Counted from the stretch's first letter, positions 39,149 through 50,804 are shown. The stretch: 64,000 nt of DNA from Frischella perrara (GCF_000807275.1 NZ_CP009056.1:62001-126000); one strand, 5' to 3'. Translations and numbers: made by a program. Notes: generated from the sequence alone by a model not told the origin.

Positions 39149-39646
39149 TTATTTTCGTAATAATTTACGTAACATTGATATTAAAGATTCTCGTTCCTCA
39201 GCATTGAGTACATCTGCAAACGCTTGCACTGCTTCAATATGCTGTGGTAAAGCTTTTTGAATAAGTCTTACACCGGCTTCACTTAGCGTAATTAATCTTG
39301 AACGACCATCATTTCCACTTTTTGACATGCAAATAAGGGGTTCGGGAGCGGCTAACATTCTTTTTACCATAACTGATATTGTGGCCGAAGTTACCCCCAC
39401 TTTTTGAGCTAATTCGCTAGTGCAGGTTTTTCCTTCCGAATATAACCACATTAACAAAGCAAACTTACCTTCCGATACATCATAATCTTTTGCCAATTGG
39501 GTATAGATATTGGCACGTATAAGATCAGCTGTCGTAATTAAATTTAAAACTAAATCTGCTCCTGATACATCGATGGCATGATGACTTGATTTGTGTACTC
39601 GAGCGAGAGCTTCACGAGAAGGTAGCGTTCTAGAATTGTAACTCAT
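39149..39646 (-). CDS. MarR-family transcription regulator
   Basis: 165-residue winged-helix repressor. The DNA-recognition region is TSELAQKVGVTSATISVMVK (residues about 77-96), followed by the wing with GNDGRSRLITLSEAG. N- and C-terminal helices form the dimer. It heads the unit marR-hlyD-permease on the minus strand. Twin palindromes, one before marR and one before hlyD, suggest it represses both its own gene and the exporter and is released by a small molecule, probably a pump substrate. The ligand is not predictable from the sequence. Confidence 0.9.
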   Translation of the reverse strand: MSYNSRTLPSREALARVHKSSHHAIDVSGADLVLNLITTADLIRANIYTQLAKDYDVSEGKFALLMWLYSEGKTCTSELAQKVGVTSATISVMVKRMLAAPEPLICMSKSGNDGRSRLITLSEAGVRLIQKALPQHIEAVQAFADVLNAEERESLISMLRKLLRK

Positions 39647-39664
39647 ACATCATAACTCGTTTAT

Positions 39665-39676
39665 TTAGTCGGCTAA
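39665..39676. promoter_or_regulatory. Candidate MarR operator before marR
   Basis: TTAGTCGGCTAA, one base from the perfect palindrome at 39096-39107, sits 19-30 bases upstream of the marR start codon and shares the preceding TTTATTTAGTCG. Confidence 0.72.
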
Positions 39677-39790
39677 TTATATCAGCGAAATGGAAAATTG
39701 CAATGTGAACATTAATAAAAGAAAAATTGTTTTATTTATACAAAACAAATAGTTATATAAAAATGGCTGATTTTTTTAGTTGCGATTTTT

Positions 39791-39797
39791 TACCCAT
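39791..39797 (+). promoter_or_regulatory. NarL/NarP heptamer upstream of nirB
   Basis: TACCCAT fits the heptamer TACYYMT exactly. It lies about 200 bases before nirB, upstream of the main 7-2-7 site. Confidence 0.5.
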
Positions 39798-39883
39798 AAA
39801 ACAATGTTATTAAAATAATTTCTATCCTATTAAGTTCAATTTTTCACATAACAAGTTTGGGATTTAGTCGATAGTTTTATTTA

Positions 39884-39912
39884 TACCTCTTTAGTAGTAA
39901 CTCTTATGGGTA
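39884..39912. promoter_or_regulatory. NarL/NarP 7-2-7 site and extra heptamer at the nirB promoter
   Basis: TACCTCT-TT-AGTAGTA (39884-39899) is an inverted heptamer pair with a 2-base gap, one mismatch from the NarL/NarP consensus. ATGGGTA (39906-39912), a perfect inverted heptamer, follows. A TATAAT (39915-39920) overlaps this region, and TACAAT (39936-39941) is a second -10 candidate. No convincing FNR box was found, unlike E. coli nirB. Confidence 0.65.
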
Positions 39913-39995
39913 ATTATAATCTGCGTGAGGTTTCATACAATGTTCATTAAAGATAAATCAATTATTGAAAATTTAAATTAACATTGGAGTTTTGT

Positions 39996-42518
39996 ATGAA
40001 TAAAACCAGTCTCGTTATCATTGGTAATGGGATGGTTGGGCATCGTTTTGTTGAAGAAATAATCGACAAAAATTTGTCCGATCAATTTGAAATTACTATT
40101 TTCTGTGAGGAACCTCGCTTAGCTTATGACCGAGTTCATCTTTCCTCTTACTTTAGCGATAATAACGCTCAAGCCTTATCTTTAGTTAGTGAAGGATTAT
40201 ATCAAACTAACTATATTACGGTATTCATGGGTGAAAGAGCAGTATCGATTAATCGACAAACAAAAGAGGTATGTTCTCAAACAGGTAGGGTTGTATCGTA
40301 TGATAAATTGATTATTGCAACAGGTTCCTACCCGTGGGTACCGCCGATTAAGGGCGCTCAGGGTAAGAATTGTTTTGTTTATCGAACTATTGAAGATCTT
40401 GATGCAATCAGAGCGTGCGCTAGTCAAAGCCGAAAAGGTGCCGTAGTTGGTGGTGGATTATTAGGACTTGAAGCTGCTGGCGCTGTTAAAAATTTAGGTA
40501 TGGAAACGCATGTTATTGAATTTGCACCAGTACTGATGGCAGAACAACTTGATGCATTAGGTGGTGAACAGTTACGCCGTAAAATTGAAGATATGGGCGT
40601 TAATGTACATATAAGTAAAAATACCCTCGAAATTATGGATACATTAGACGGTAAGGTAATGCAATTTGCTGATGGGAGTTCATTAGACGTTGATTTTATC
40701 GTGTTTTCGACAGGTATTAGACCTAATGATAAATTAGCTCGTGATTGTGAGCTTGCGATAGCAGACAGGGGTGGGATTATCATTAATAATTATTGTCAAA
40801 CTTCTGATCCCAATATTTATGCGATCGGTGAATGTGCTTCATGGCAAGGACGTGTATTTGGGTTAGTTGCTCCCGGTTATAAAATGGCGCAAGTGGTACT
40901 CGGGCATTTAATGGGAGAAAATATCCAATTTTCAGGCGCTGATATGAGCGCAAAATTAAAATTACTTGGAGTTGATGTTGGTAGTATTGGTGATGCAAAG
41001 GGCAAAACGACCAATTGCCAAAGTTATATTTATTTAGATGAAACAATTCCCATTTATAAGAAACTCGTTGTTTCGGCTGATAATAAACAGCTTTTAGGCG
41101 CAGTATTGGTTGGAGACACATCAGATTATGGTAGTTTATTGCAATTGATGTTAAATAATATGCCATTACCTGAACACCCCGATACGCTAATTTTACCAAC
41201 CTATGTTGGAGAAAAACCTGCTTTAGGGGCGGATGCTTTGCCTGATTCTGCCCAAATTTGTTCTTGTTTTGATATTTCAAAAGCAAGAATAGTTGAGGCC
41301 ATTCATGCTGGTTGTCATACGGTAGCAGCGATTAAAGCTGAAACAAAGGCCGGAACGGGTTGTGGGGGGTGTCTACCATTAGTTACACAAATTCTTAATT
41401 CAGAGTTAGCTAAGCAAGGTATTGAGGTCAGCCATGCACTTTGTAAACATTTCAACTATTCTCGTCAAGAGCTTTTCCATTTAGTTCGTATTGAAGGGTT
41501 AACTTCATTTGAACAAGTTATCAAAAAGCACGGTAACGGTTACGGTTGTGAAATATGTAAACCAACTATTGGTTCAATACTTGCTTCTTGTTGGAATAGT
41601 TACATTCTCAAGCCAGACTTAGTTCCATTGCAAGATAGTAATGATATTTTTTTAGGAAATATCCAAAAGAATGGGACTTATTCCATTATTCCACGTAGTG
41701 CAGGCGGTGAAATTACGCCAGAAGGTCTAATCGCGATAGGGAAAATTGCTCAAAAATATCATTTATACTCAAAAATTACCGGTTCACAACGCATTGGTTT
41801 ATTTGGTGCTCAGAAGGATGATCTACCAGTAATTTGGCAAGAATTAATCAATGCCGGTTTTGAAAGTGGTCATGCCTATGCAAAAGCCCTACGAATGGCA
41901 AAAACTTGTGTTGGAAGTACATGGTGTCGTTTTGGCGTAGGTGATAGTGTTGGCTTGGGTGTTGAATTAGAAAATCGTTATAAAGGCATTCGTGCTCCAC
42001 ATAAATTCAAACTAGGTGTATCGGGTTGTACACGAGAATGTGCAGAAGCTCAAGGTAAAGATATTGGTGTTATCGCAACAGAGAAAGGCTGGAATCTCTA
42101 TGTCTGTGGTAATGGGGGTATGAAACCACGCCATGCAGATCTTTTAGCTGCCGATTTGGATAAAGAAACACTTATTCGCTATCTTGATCGTTTTATCATG
42201 TTTTACATTCGCACGGCCGATAAATTACAACGCACGTCCGTTTGGTTAGAGAATCTTGAAGGTGGAATCAATTATTTACGCAGTGTGATCATTGAGGATA
42301 AATTAGGCGTTAATGCTGAACTTGAGAATGAAATGGCTCGAATCCGTAAATTAGTGGTCTGTGAATGGAAGGAAACAGTGACACAACCAGATAAACAAAA
42401 TCGATTTGCTCATTTTATTAACAGCCAACAGCGAGATGATAATGTCGTATTTGTACCTGAACGAGAGCAGCATCGACCAGCTACTTTTGAAGAACGTAAA
42501 GCCATATTAGGAGAATAA
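39996..42518 (+). CDS. nirB: NADH-dependent nitrite reductase, large subunit NirB
   Basis: Cytoplasmic enzyme reducing nitrite to ammonium with NADH. The FAD/NAD part is at the N terminus (VIIGNGMVGHRFVEE, then VVGGGLLGLEAAGAV near residue 148). A [2Fe-2S] segment follows (ICSCFD and GTGCGGCLP, residues about 420-460). The siroheme/[4Fe-4S] reductase domain has the cluster cysteines in KTCVGSTWCR and SGCTRECAEAQGKD. From ATG 39996 (behind TTGGAG) it is 840 residues, E. coli 847. An in-frame TTG at 39984 is rejected by homology. First gene of nirB-nirD-nirC-cysG. Confidence 0.97.
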   Translation: MNKTSLVIIGNGMVGHRFVEEIIDKNLSDQFEITIFCEEPRLAYDRVHLSSYFSDNNAQALSLVSEGLYQTNYITVFMGERAVSINRQTKEVCSQTGRVVSYDKLIIATGSYPWVPPIKGAQGKNCFVYRTIEDLDAIRACASQSRKGAVVGGGLLGLEAAGAVKNLGMETHVIEFAPVLMAEQLDALGGEQLRRKIEDMGVNVHISKNTLEIMDTLDGKVMQFADGSSLDVDFIVFSTGIRPNDKLARDCELAIADRGGIIINNYCQTSDPNIYAIGECASWQGRVFGLVAPGYKMAQVVLGHLMGENIQFSGADMSAKLKLLGVDVGSIGDAKGKTTNCQSYIYLDETIPIYKKLVVSADNKQLLGAVLVGDTSDYGSLLQLMLNNMPLPEHPDTLILPTYVGEKPALGADALPDSAQICSCFDISKARIVEAIHAGCHTVAAIKAETKAGTGCGGCLPLVTQILNSELAKQGIEVSHALCKHFNYSRQELFHLVRIEGLTSFEQVIKKHGNGYGCEICKPTIGSILASCWNSYILKPDLVPLQDSNDIFLGNIQKNGTYSIIPRSAGGEITPEGLIAIGKIAQKYHLYSKITGSQRIGLFGAQKDDLPVIWQELINAGFESGHAYAKALRMAKTCVGSTWCRFGVGDSVGLGVELENRYKGIRAPHKFKLGVSGCTRECAEAQGKDIGVIATEKGWNLYVCGNGGMKPRHADLLAADLDKETLIRYLDRFIMFYIRTADKLQRTSVWLENLEGGINYLRSVIIEDKLGVNAELENEMARIRKLVVCEWKETVTQPDKQNRFAHFINSQQRDDNVVFVPEREQHRPATFEERKAILGE

Positions 42519-42520
42519 TC

Positions 42521-42856
42521 ATGAGTCAGTGGATCACAATTTGTAAACTAGATGATATTTTACCAGAAACAGGTGTATGTGCTTTAGTTGGTCAAGAACA
42601 TGTTGCTATTTTCCGTCCTTATGACAATCAAGAGCTTTTTGCCATAAGTAATATTGACCCTTTTGCTCATGCTAGTGTGCTATCACGTGGCATTATTGCT
42701 GAACATGAAAATGATTTATGGGTGGCAAGTCCACTTAAAAAACAGCGTTTTCGATTAAGAGATGGTTATTGCTTAGAAGATGAGCATTATTCAGTTAAGC
42801 ATTATGATGTCAAAGTGACAGAAGACGGATTTGTTCAAGTAAAATCACCTAATTAA
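42521..42856 (+). CDS. nirD: Nitrite reductase, small subunit NirD
   Basis: Small partner of NirB with a Rieske-like fold. It lacks the Rieske Cys-His cluster ligands, as E. coli NirD does. ILPETGVCALVG, FAISNIDPFAHASVLSRGII and WVASPLKKQRFRLRDG align with E. coli NirD (108 residues; 111 here). It starts two bases after the nirB stop, so translation is coupled. Confidence 0.96.
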   Translation: MSQWITICKLDDILPETGVCALVGQEHVAIFRPYDNQELFAISNIDPFAHASVLSRGIIAEHENDLWVASPLKKQRFRLRDGYCLEDEHYSVKHYDVKVTEDGFVQVKSPN

Positions 42857-42874
42857 ATAAAAAGGAAAAAGATA

Positions 42875-43642
42875 ATGTATAGGGAAACCATTAATAAATG
42901 TGCTGCAAATGCAGCGCGTATTGTGTCTTTAGCCAAAAATAACCCTTTTGGGTTTTGGCTTAGTTCGGCTATGGCTGGTGCTTATGTAGGGTTGGGAATT
43001 ATTTTGATTTTCACATTAGGTAATTTGCTTGAACCATCAATTAGACCTTTAGTTATGGGGGCGACATTTGGAATCGCCTTAACTTTGGTTGTTATAGCTG
43101 GCTCAGAACTGTTTACAGGACACACAATGTTTTTAACATTTGGTGTTCAAGCTAAAAAGATTACACATGCTCAAATGTGGTGTGTACTACCGCAAACATG
43201 GTTAGGCAACTTATTAGGCTCAATTTTTGTTGCAGCATTATTCTATTGGGCATCTTTTCCTCTTTTATCAACTGACAGTAGCCTTGTACATACCGCTGCA
43301 TTAGCAAAAACTTCAACTCCAGCAACGGCATTGTTTTTTCGTGGAGTTTTATGTAACTGGCTAGTTTGCTTAGCAATTTGGATGGCTAATCGTGTTGAAG
43401 GTTCAGCTAAATTTATTGCCATATGGTGGTGTTTATTAGCTTTTATTGCTTGTGGTTATGAGCATAGCGTTGCCAATATGACGCTATTTTCTCTTTCATG
43501 GTTCGGTAATCACAGTGAGGCTTATACCTTAGGAGGGATTGGTCATAATCTATTATGGGTGTCTTTGGGTAATTTAATTTCAGGAGCGTTATTTATGGGG
43601 TTAGGGTATTGGTACTCAACGCCTAAAGCAGAACGCGCTTAA
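42875..43642 (+). CDS. nirC: Nitrite channel NirC
   Basis: Formate/nitrite transporter (FNT) family channel of the inner membrane that imports nitrite for NirBD and exports excess. About six helices. The sequence is very close to E. coli NirC: NNPFGFWLSSAMAGAYVGLG, GSELFTGHTMFLT, WLGNLLGSIF and GYEHSVANMT, the last holding the selectivity His. 255 residues against 268 in E. coli; the difference is a shorter C-terminal tail. Confidence 0.96.
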   Translation: MYRETINKCAANAARIVSLAKNNPFGFWLSSAMAGAYVGLGIILIFTLGNLLEPSIRPLVMGATFGIALTLVVIAGSELFTGHTMFLTFGVQAKKITHAQMWCVLPQTWLGNLLGSIFVAALFYWASFPLLSTDSSLVHTAALAKTSTPATALFFRGVLCNWLVCLAIWMANRVEGSAKFIAIWWCLLAFIACGYEHSVANMTLFSLSWFGNHSEAYTLGGIGHNLLWVSLGNLISGALFMGLGYWYSTPKAERA

Positions 43643-43692
43643 TTTCTCAAAACCAGATGGATTTTTGAACCATTAAATAATTTTATTTGATA

Positions 43693-43715
43693 CGGTTAAT
43701 TTAAACAATTAACCG
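43693..43715 (+). repeat. Hairpin in the nirC-cysG gap
   Basis: Perfect 9-bp inverted repeat CGGTTAATT (43693-43701) / AATTAACCG (43707-43715) in the 134-base gap. No T-run follows. It may mark a processing site or partial terminator that lets cysG be expressed separately. Confidence 0.5.
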
Positions 43716-43776
43716 ATTATACTATCTGTAAAATCTGATAACACATTATATTATATTAAAATAAATTAGAGATATT

Positions 43777-45150
43777 ATGGATTATTTCCCATTATTTTGT
43801 AAATTAGAAAATCGTGACTGTTTGTTAGTTGGTGGTGGTGAGATAGCAGAGCGCAAAGCGAGGTTATTACTTGAAGCAGGTGCAAAAATAACAGTGAATG
43901 CACCAGTATTTAATGAGCAATTTATTTGTTGGGCTAAACAAAATCAATTAATCTTAGAACAAAGTACGTTTAATGCACAATTGCTCGATGAAAAATGGTT
44001 AGTCATTGCAGCGACAGACTGTCAACAAACCAATCAACAAGTCAGTTCTGAAGCTGAAAAACGTCGTATTTTTTGTAACGTGGTGGATTCACCAAAAGAT
44101 GCCAGTTTTATTATGCCTTCCATTATTGATCGTTCACCAATTATGGTAGCGGTTTCTTCCGAAGGGCATGCGCCGGTTTTAGCTCGTTTATTGCGTGAAA
44201 AGTTAGAGGCAATTCTACCGCAACACTTAGGTAAATTGGCTAATTATGCTGGTTATTTACGTAATAAAGTGAAGCAGAAATATCAAACATTAATTGAACG
44301 TCGTCGTTTCTGGGAAAAACTGTTTACTCATGATCGTTTGGCTCAAGCTTTAGCTAATAATGATTCTGAACAAGTTGATTTATTAACAAGTGAACTTTTT
44401 GATAATTCATTGGAACATCGTGGTGAAGTTGTTTTAGTTGGGGCAGGTCCCGGCGATCCAAGTTTATTAACTTTAAAAGGATTACAGCAGATTCAGCAAG
44501 CCGATATTATTGTTTATGATCGTTTAGTTTCTGATGAAATCATGAATTTAACGCGACGTGATGCGCAACGCGTTTTTGTTGGTAAACGCGCCGGATTTCA
44601 CTGTGTACCACAGGAGCAAATTAATCAGATCCTATTAGAGCAAGCTAAAAAAGGATTGCGAGTAGTACGTCTTAAAGGCGGTGATCCATTTATTTTTGGG
44701 CGAGGTGGAGAGGAGTTGGAAACCTTATTTAATGCAGATATTCCTTTTTCTGTTGTACCAGGAATTACGGCTGCTTCGGGTTGTTCCGCTTATAGTGGTA
44801 TTCCTTTAACACATCGAGATTATGCACACAGTGTACGGTTAATTACCGCACATTTGAAAGATGGGACACATCTTGATTGGCAAAGTTTAGCAGCGGAAAA
44901 ACAGACTTTAGTTTTTTATATGGGGTTATCACAAGCTGAAAATATTCAAAAACAATTGATTCGGTATGGTATGAATGCTTGTACACCTGTTGCAATTGTT
45001 GAAGAAGGTACGATGACGAAACAAAAAGTAATAACTGGTTTATTAGATAACCTATCGGAAATTGCTTTGCAGGCTTGTAGTCCTAGTCTAATTATTGTTG
45101 GTCCGGTTGTAGCTTTACGTGATAAACTAAATTGGTTTTCTGGTCATTAA
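43777..45150 (+). CDS. cysG: Siroheme synthase CysG
   Basis: Trifunctional enzyme making siroheme, the NirB cofactor. The N-terminal half is the NAD-dependent precorrin-2 dehydrogenase/ferrochelatase ([20 protein letters not shown], then [19 protein letters not shown] with the conserved Ser region near 128). The C-terminal half is uroporphyrinogen III methyltransferase ([39 protein letters not shown]). 457 residues, as in E. coli. It is last in the nir cluster, tying cofactor supply to nitrite reduction. Confidence 0.97.
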   Translation: MDYFPLFCKLENRDCLLVGGGEIAERKARLLLEAGAKITVNAPVFNEQFICWAKQNQLILEQSTFNAQLLDEKWLVIAATDCQQTNQQVSSEAEKRRIFCNVVDSPKDASFIMPSIIDRSPIMVAVSSEGHAPVLARLLREKLEAILPQHLGKLANYAGYLRNKVKQKYQTLIERRRFWEKLFTHDRLAQALANNDSEQVDLLTSELFDNSLEHRGEVVLVGAGPGDPSLLTLKGLQQIQQADIIVYDRLVSDEIMNLTRRDAQRVFVGKRAGFHCVPQEQINQILLEQAKKGLRVVRLKGGDPFIFGRGGEELETLFNADIPFSVVPGITAASGCSAYSGIPLTHRDYAHSVRLITAHLKDGTHLDWQSLAAEKQTLVFYMGLSQAENIQKQLIRYGMNACTPVAIVEEGTMTKQKVITGLLDNLSEIALQACSPSLIIVGPVVALRDKLNWFSGH

Positions 45151-45166
45151 GTCAATAAACGATCTT

Positions 45167-45193
45167 AAGGCTATTATTATTTATTTTAGCCTT
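45167..45193. terminator. Terminator between convergent cysG and narL
   Basis: Stem AAGGCTA (45167-45173) / TAGCCTT (45187-45193), followed on the plus strand by ATTTTTAG. Confidence 0.6.
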
Positions 45194-45203
45194 ATTTTTA
45201 GCC

Positions 45204-45857
45204 TTACAGTTTATTTTGTAAGTACCATACCGTCATTTCCATGCGTGATTTGAAGTTGAGTTTTTTGAAGATACTTTTTACATGGACTTTAACAGTACTT
45301 TCAACAATATCTAGCTCTTTAGCGATGAGTTTATTTGATAATCCTTGAACCAGTAAGTTAAATATTTCATGTTCTCTTGGTGTGAGTAAGTTAACATCAT
45401 GGGATTGTTTTATTGTTGATTCATCACCGTAGCGCATATAATCCAACATAATGTATGTGATGCTCTCATCCATTATGATTTTACCCTCGGCAATGCTATG
45501 TAATGCTTTGAGTAGATTTTCAGGTTCCATATCTTTGAGTAAATAACCGTCAGCACCATTCTTTAGTGCAGTAATAATATCTTCTTTAGTATTAGATACA
45601 GTAAAAATAATAATGCGACTAGAAACGTTATTTCTACGTAAATAACGTAATATCTCTAATCCATTCATATCATTCATATTGATATCAAGCAAGATAATAT
45701 CGGGTTCTAACGTTACAGCAAGTTGGATACCTTCCGTTCCCGAGCCAGTTTCCGCAATTACTAGAAAATGACTATCAGTGCCAATGAGTTGCTTTACACC
45801 ATTACGTAGCATAGGATGATCGTCGATAAGTAAAATTGTATTTTTTATTTGTTCCAT
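45204..45857 (-). CDS. narL: Nitrate/nitrite response regulator NarL
   Basis: LuxR-type response regulator controlling anaerobic respiratory genes by nitrate and nitrite. The receiver has IDDHPMLRNG, phospho-acceptor Asp58 (IILLDINMNDMNGLE) and NGADGYLLKDMEPE. The DNA-binding half carries LTPREHEIFNLLVQGLSNK and DIVESTVKVHVKSIFKKL. 217 residues, E. coli NarL 216; the KDMEPE(N/D)LL run favours NarL over NarP. It starts right after narX and is convergent with the nir operon, whose promoter has NarL-type heptamers. Confidence 0.94.
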   Translation of the reverse strand: MEQIKNTILLIDDHPMLRNGVKQLIGTDSHFLVIAETGSGTEGIQLAVTLEPDIILLDINMNDMNGLEILRYLRRNNVSSRIIIFTVSNTKEDIITALKNGADGYLLKDMEPENLLKALHSIAEGKIIMDESITYIMLDYMRYGDESTIKQSHDVNLLTPREHEIFNLLVQGLSNKLIAKELDIVESTVKVHVKSIFKKLNFKSRMEMTVWYLQNKL

Positions 45858-47669
45858 TTATGGCACTTCAATTGTTTTAATAGGAATAGGATTTGTTATT
45901 TTAAAGGTGATTAAAATGGTTGTTCCTTTATTTGGCTTGCTGTCGATTTTAAAATTTCCATTTAACAAGTCAACGCGATCTTTCATAATAATAAGCCCAT
46001 AGTGATTATCTTGATTAATTGTAGAAGGTAAACCTATACCATTATCATGAATAGTAATTCTAATAATCTGATCATGCATAAGATTGACATCAAGTGAAAC
46101 ATAACTGGCTTTTGCATGTTTATAAATATTATTTAACGCTTCACGGATAATCTGTAATAAATTAATAGCATATTTGCTATTAATTACATTTAATGGTAGC
46201 TGATAGTTAAATGCAATGTTGATTTGTAATTTTTTATTAAATTCATCCACTAGTTCAGTAAGATTAGCATAAAACCCTGTTTGATTTAGACGTAATTGGA
46301 ATGATGTAATTAATTCCCTTAATTGTGAATAGGTCATATTGATTTCTTTACGCATGGTATTAAGTAAATTAATACTTTCTGAAGAAGTTAAATCAGATTG
46401 CATTTGTAAACAGCTAAGATGTATCTTTATACACGAAAGAGATTGCGCAATGGAATCATGTAATTCTCTTGCCATAGCCGTTCTCTCTTTCATTAATAAA
46501 TAGTGTTTTTGTTGTTCTATTTGCCGGTCTAGCATAATTGCCATGGTCATTTGTTCCATCAAGCCAGAAATCAGTTGTTCTTGCTCTTCTGTTAATGAAA
46601 CATTGGCAGGCTGCATGGCAAAAATCATACCGTATTTTTGTTGACTATCTTGCAAGTACCAGTACCTTTGGATACCTTTAGATTCATTAGATTTAGAAGG
46701 CATTAAACATGCACTACATTGAGGATCCTGACAATTAGGTAGTTTTTGTCGATTATCAGGCTTAATTTGTTGATAATGATCGGGATCATCTGACTCATAA
46801 AAACGTATCTGAAATTGATGCAATGGGACTAATTTTTCAAGGTCATGTAAAATAATCAGAAACCGTTCGCATAACGGGGATGACGTATGTAAATGTTTTA
46901 TCGCTTGATATTGAAAGAAAACGACGCGATTTTTCTGTTGTAATTCTGCCGTTTTTTCTGTTACCTTTTCTTCAAGTAAAGCATACTGAGATTCAATTTG
47001 TTCAGACATATTATTTAATGCCAACCCTAACAGATCAAATTCATTTGTTTTATGCCTGATTTTAAAACGTTGACTAAAATCATGCCGTGAAATAGCATCG
47101 GCCATGATCATTAATTTATTCCATGGCGCTAGCAAATAACGGCGTAAATAATAAATTTGGCTTATCAAAACAATAAGAATAATAACTATAAATAGCATTT
47201 GTAATTGGGTTATATAGCTCAATTGTTTTTCGGTCTTATTGTTAAGTTTACTAACGACCAGATCGATTTGATTAACATAAAGTTCAATATCTTTACGAAT
47301 GGGCTCAATTTCTTTTGCTTGTTTTAATTTAGGAAGTATATGGGTAAACCAGTCGTTTTTCAGCTGATCAAATTCTTCAGTTAATTGGTAACGGTCAAGA
47401 ATATCAACATATTCTTGGGAAGTAGGAAAATGGTGAAATAGATTTAATTGGTGATACTCTTGTTGTTTAAATGGAATCATAGATAATAATTGGTAGCTTT
47501 TCATTCTTAATAAACCTAATTGATTAATCATATAGGCACTACCTTTGGTATCATTGGCAAAACGGCTAGATAATAATAAAGCGACCAATGCGATTGAGGC
47601 TAAAAAAAATACCAATAATGTTAAACGATTGATAATCGATACACTAAATTTGATTTTCCTTTTTAACAT
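45858..47669 (-). CDS. narX: Nitrate/nitrite sensor histidine kinase NarX
   Basis: Inner-membrane sensor for nitrate and nitrite. Helix 1 is at about residues 13-33, followed by the ligand-binding P-box (DTKGSAYMINQLGLLRMKSY, residues 40-59). The periplasmic domain ends at helix 2 (155-175) and a HAMP domain follows. The central region has a NarX-type cysteine cluster: Cys313, Cys318 and Cys321. The HisKA_3 phospho-acceptor is His404 in ARELHDSIAQSL, then an ATP-binding domain (NNIYKHAKAS, DNGIGLP, HYGLIIMKDRV). 603 residues, E. coli NarX 598; the cysteine cluster favours NarX over NarQ. narX and narL abut with no gap. Confidence 0.92.
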   Translation of the reverse strand: MLKRKIKFSVSIINRLTLLVFFLASIALVALLLSSRFANDTKGSAYMINQLGLLRMKSYQLLSMIPFKQQEYHQLNLFHHFPTSQEYVDILDRYQLTEEFDQLKNDWFTHILPKLKQAKEIEPIRKDIELYVNQIDLVVSKLNNKTEKQLSYITQLQMLFIVIILIVLISQIYYLRRYLLAPWNKLMIMADAISRHDFSQRFKIRHKTNEFDLLGLALNNMSEQIESQYALLEEKVTEKTAELQQKNRVVFFQYQAIKHLHTSSPLCERFLIILHDLEKLVPLHQFQIRFYESDDPDHYQQIKPDNRQKLPNCQDPQCSACLMPSKSNESKGIQRYWYLQDSQQKYGMIFAMQPANVSLTEEQEQLISGLMEQMTMAIMLDRQIEQQKHYLLMKERTAMARELHDSIAQSLSCIKIHLSCLQMQSDLTSSESINLLNTMRKEINMTYSQLRELITSFQLRLNQTGFYANLTELVDEFNKKLQINIAFNYQLPLNVINSKYAINLLQIIREALNNIYKHAKASYVSLDVNLMHDQIIRITIHDNGIGLPSTINQDNHYGLIIMKDRVDLLNGNFKIDSKPNKGTTILITFKITNPIPIKTIEVP

Positions 47670-47840
47670 GACAGTTTTATTGTTATTTTATAATTATTGG
47701 TTATTTATTTTTAATAATATTATAACGTTAAAAATGAAACTACCGATCTTTTTTTGTCACTTTTTGTGATCTTTTAGAAAACACTACTTGCATACAAAAT
47801 AAAATTTGCGTAAAATTCACGCCCTATAAGATTAATCTAT

Positions 47841-47880
47841 GCAGACCGTAAATAATTTAAATGATGTTGTCTGCTTTTTA
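47841..47880 (+). promoter_or_regulatory. rplU 5' leader hairpin
   Basis: Stem GCAGAC (47841-47846) / GTCTGC (47869-47874) followed by TTTTTATT, just before the rplU ribosome site. The placement resembles the ribosomal L21 leader of gammaproteobacteria, where a terminator-like hairpin is used for feedback. The identification is by position and shape only. Confidence 0.5.
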
Positions 47881-47894
47881 TTGCGGAGTTAGAT

Positions 47895-48203
47895 ATGTAC
47901 GCAGTTTTCCAAAGTGGTGGTAAACAACACCGAGTCAGCGAAGGGCAAGTTATTCGCTTGGAAAAATTAGAAGTCGAAACCGGTTCAGAAGTCGTTTTTG
48001 ACAAAGTTTTAATGGTAGCAAATGGTGAAGACATCAAAGTTGGTGCTCCGTTTGTTGAAGGTGCAACAATTAAAGCAGAAATTGTTGAACACGGTCGTGG
48101 TGACAAGATTAAGATTGTTAAATTCCGTCGCCGTAAGCATTACCGTAAACAACAAGGTCATCGTCAGTGGTTTACTGATGTTAAGATCACTGCAATAGCT
48201 TAA
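47895..48203 (+). CDS. rplU: 50S ribosomal protein L21
   Basis: Large-subunit protein binding 23S rRNA. 102 residues, E. coli 103. It begins [20 protein letters not shown], has the basic [19 protein letters not shown] rRNA-binding stretch, and ends in the FTDVKITAI signature. First of rplU-rpmA. A hairpin leader precedes it. The start ATG has GCGGAG upstream. Confidence 0.99.
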   Translation: MYAVFQSGGKQHRVSEGQVIRLEKLEVETGSEVVFDKVLMVANGEDIKVGAPFVEGATIKAEIVEHGRGDKIKIVKFRRRKHYRKQQGHRQWFTDVKITAIA

Positions 48204-48218
48204 TAGGAGTAATTAATA

Positions 48219-48479
48219 ATGGCTCATAAGAAGGCTGGTGGTTCATCACGTAACGGACGTGATTCCCAGAGTAAACGTTTAGGTGTTAAGCGTTACGGTA
48301 GTCAGGAAGTTTTAGCGGGTAATATTTTAGTTCGTCAACGTGGTACCCAATTCCACCCAGGTACAAATGTTGGTTGTGGACGTGATCATACTTTATTTGC
48401 ACTTATTGATGGACAAGTGAAGTTCGAAGTTAAAGGTCCTAAAAATCGCCGTTATGTTAGCGTAATTGCAAATAGCTAA
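48219..48479 (+). CDS. rpmA: 50S ribosomal protein L27
   Basis: Large-subunit protein whose N-terminal tail reaches the peptidyl transferase centre. It begins [20 protein letters not shown] and has the family signature [15 protein letters not shown]. 86 residues, E. coli 85. It has no cleavable N-terminal extension of the Firmicutes type. 15 bases after rplU, followed by a strong terminator. Confidence 0.99.
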   Translation: MAHKKAGGSSRNGRDSQSKRLGVKRYGSQEVLAGNILVRQRGTQFHPGTNVGCGRDHTLFALIDGQVKFEVKGPKNRRYVSVIANS

Positions 48480-48502
48480 TTAAAGCGAATCTGATTAAAA
48501 GA

Positions 48503-48530
48503 AAGCCTCACATTATTGTGGGGCTTTTTT
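48503..48530 (+). terminator. Terminator of rplU-rpmA
   Basis: 10-bp stem AAGCCTCACA (48503-48512) / TGTGGGGCTT (48517-48526) with one G-T pair, then TTTTTT. Confidence 0.93.
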
Positions 48531-48608
48531 GTATTTTTAGTATTAAATCAATCTGATATCAGAAATATGATGTAAACTATTATATAATTATTATTTACCC
48601 GCGTAATT

Positions 48609-50734
<2,126 letters not shown>

Positions 50735-50804
50735 TTATAGTTCAATTGCTAATAATTAATTTTATAATGTCATTGTAAAAAGATAAATAAAACTTGCTTT
50801 TGAA

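Noticed and set aside
39947-39965. Half FNR site (AAATCAAT) before nirB
   Set aside because: The opposite half-site does not match TTGAT, so it is not a supported FNR box.
40783-41286. 167-codon minus-strand frame inside nirB
   Set aside because: Composition is a reverse reading of well-conserved NirB sequence with no motif of its own.
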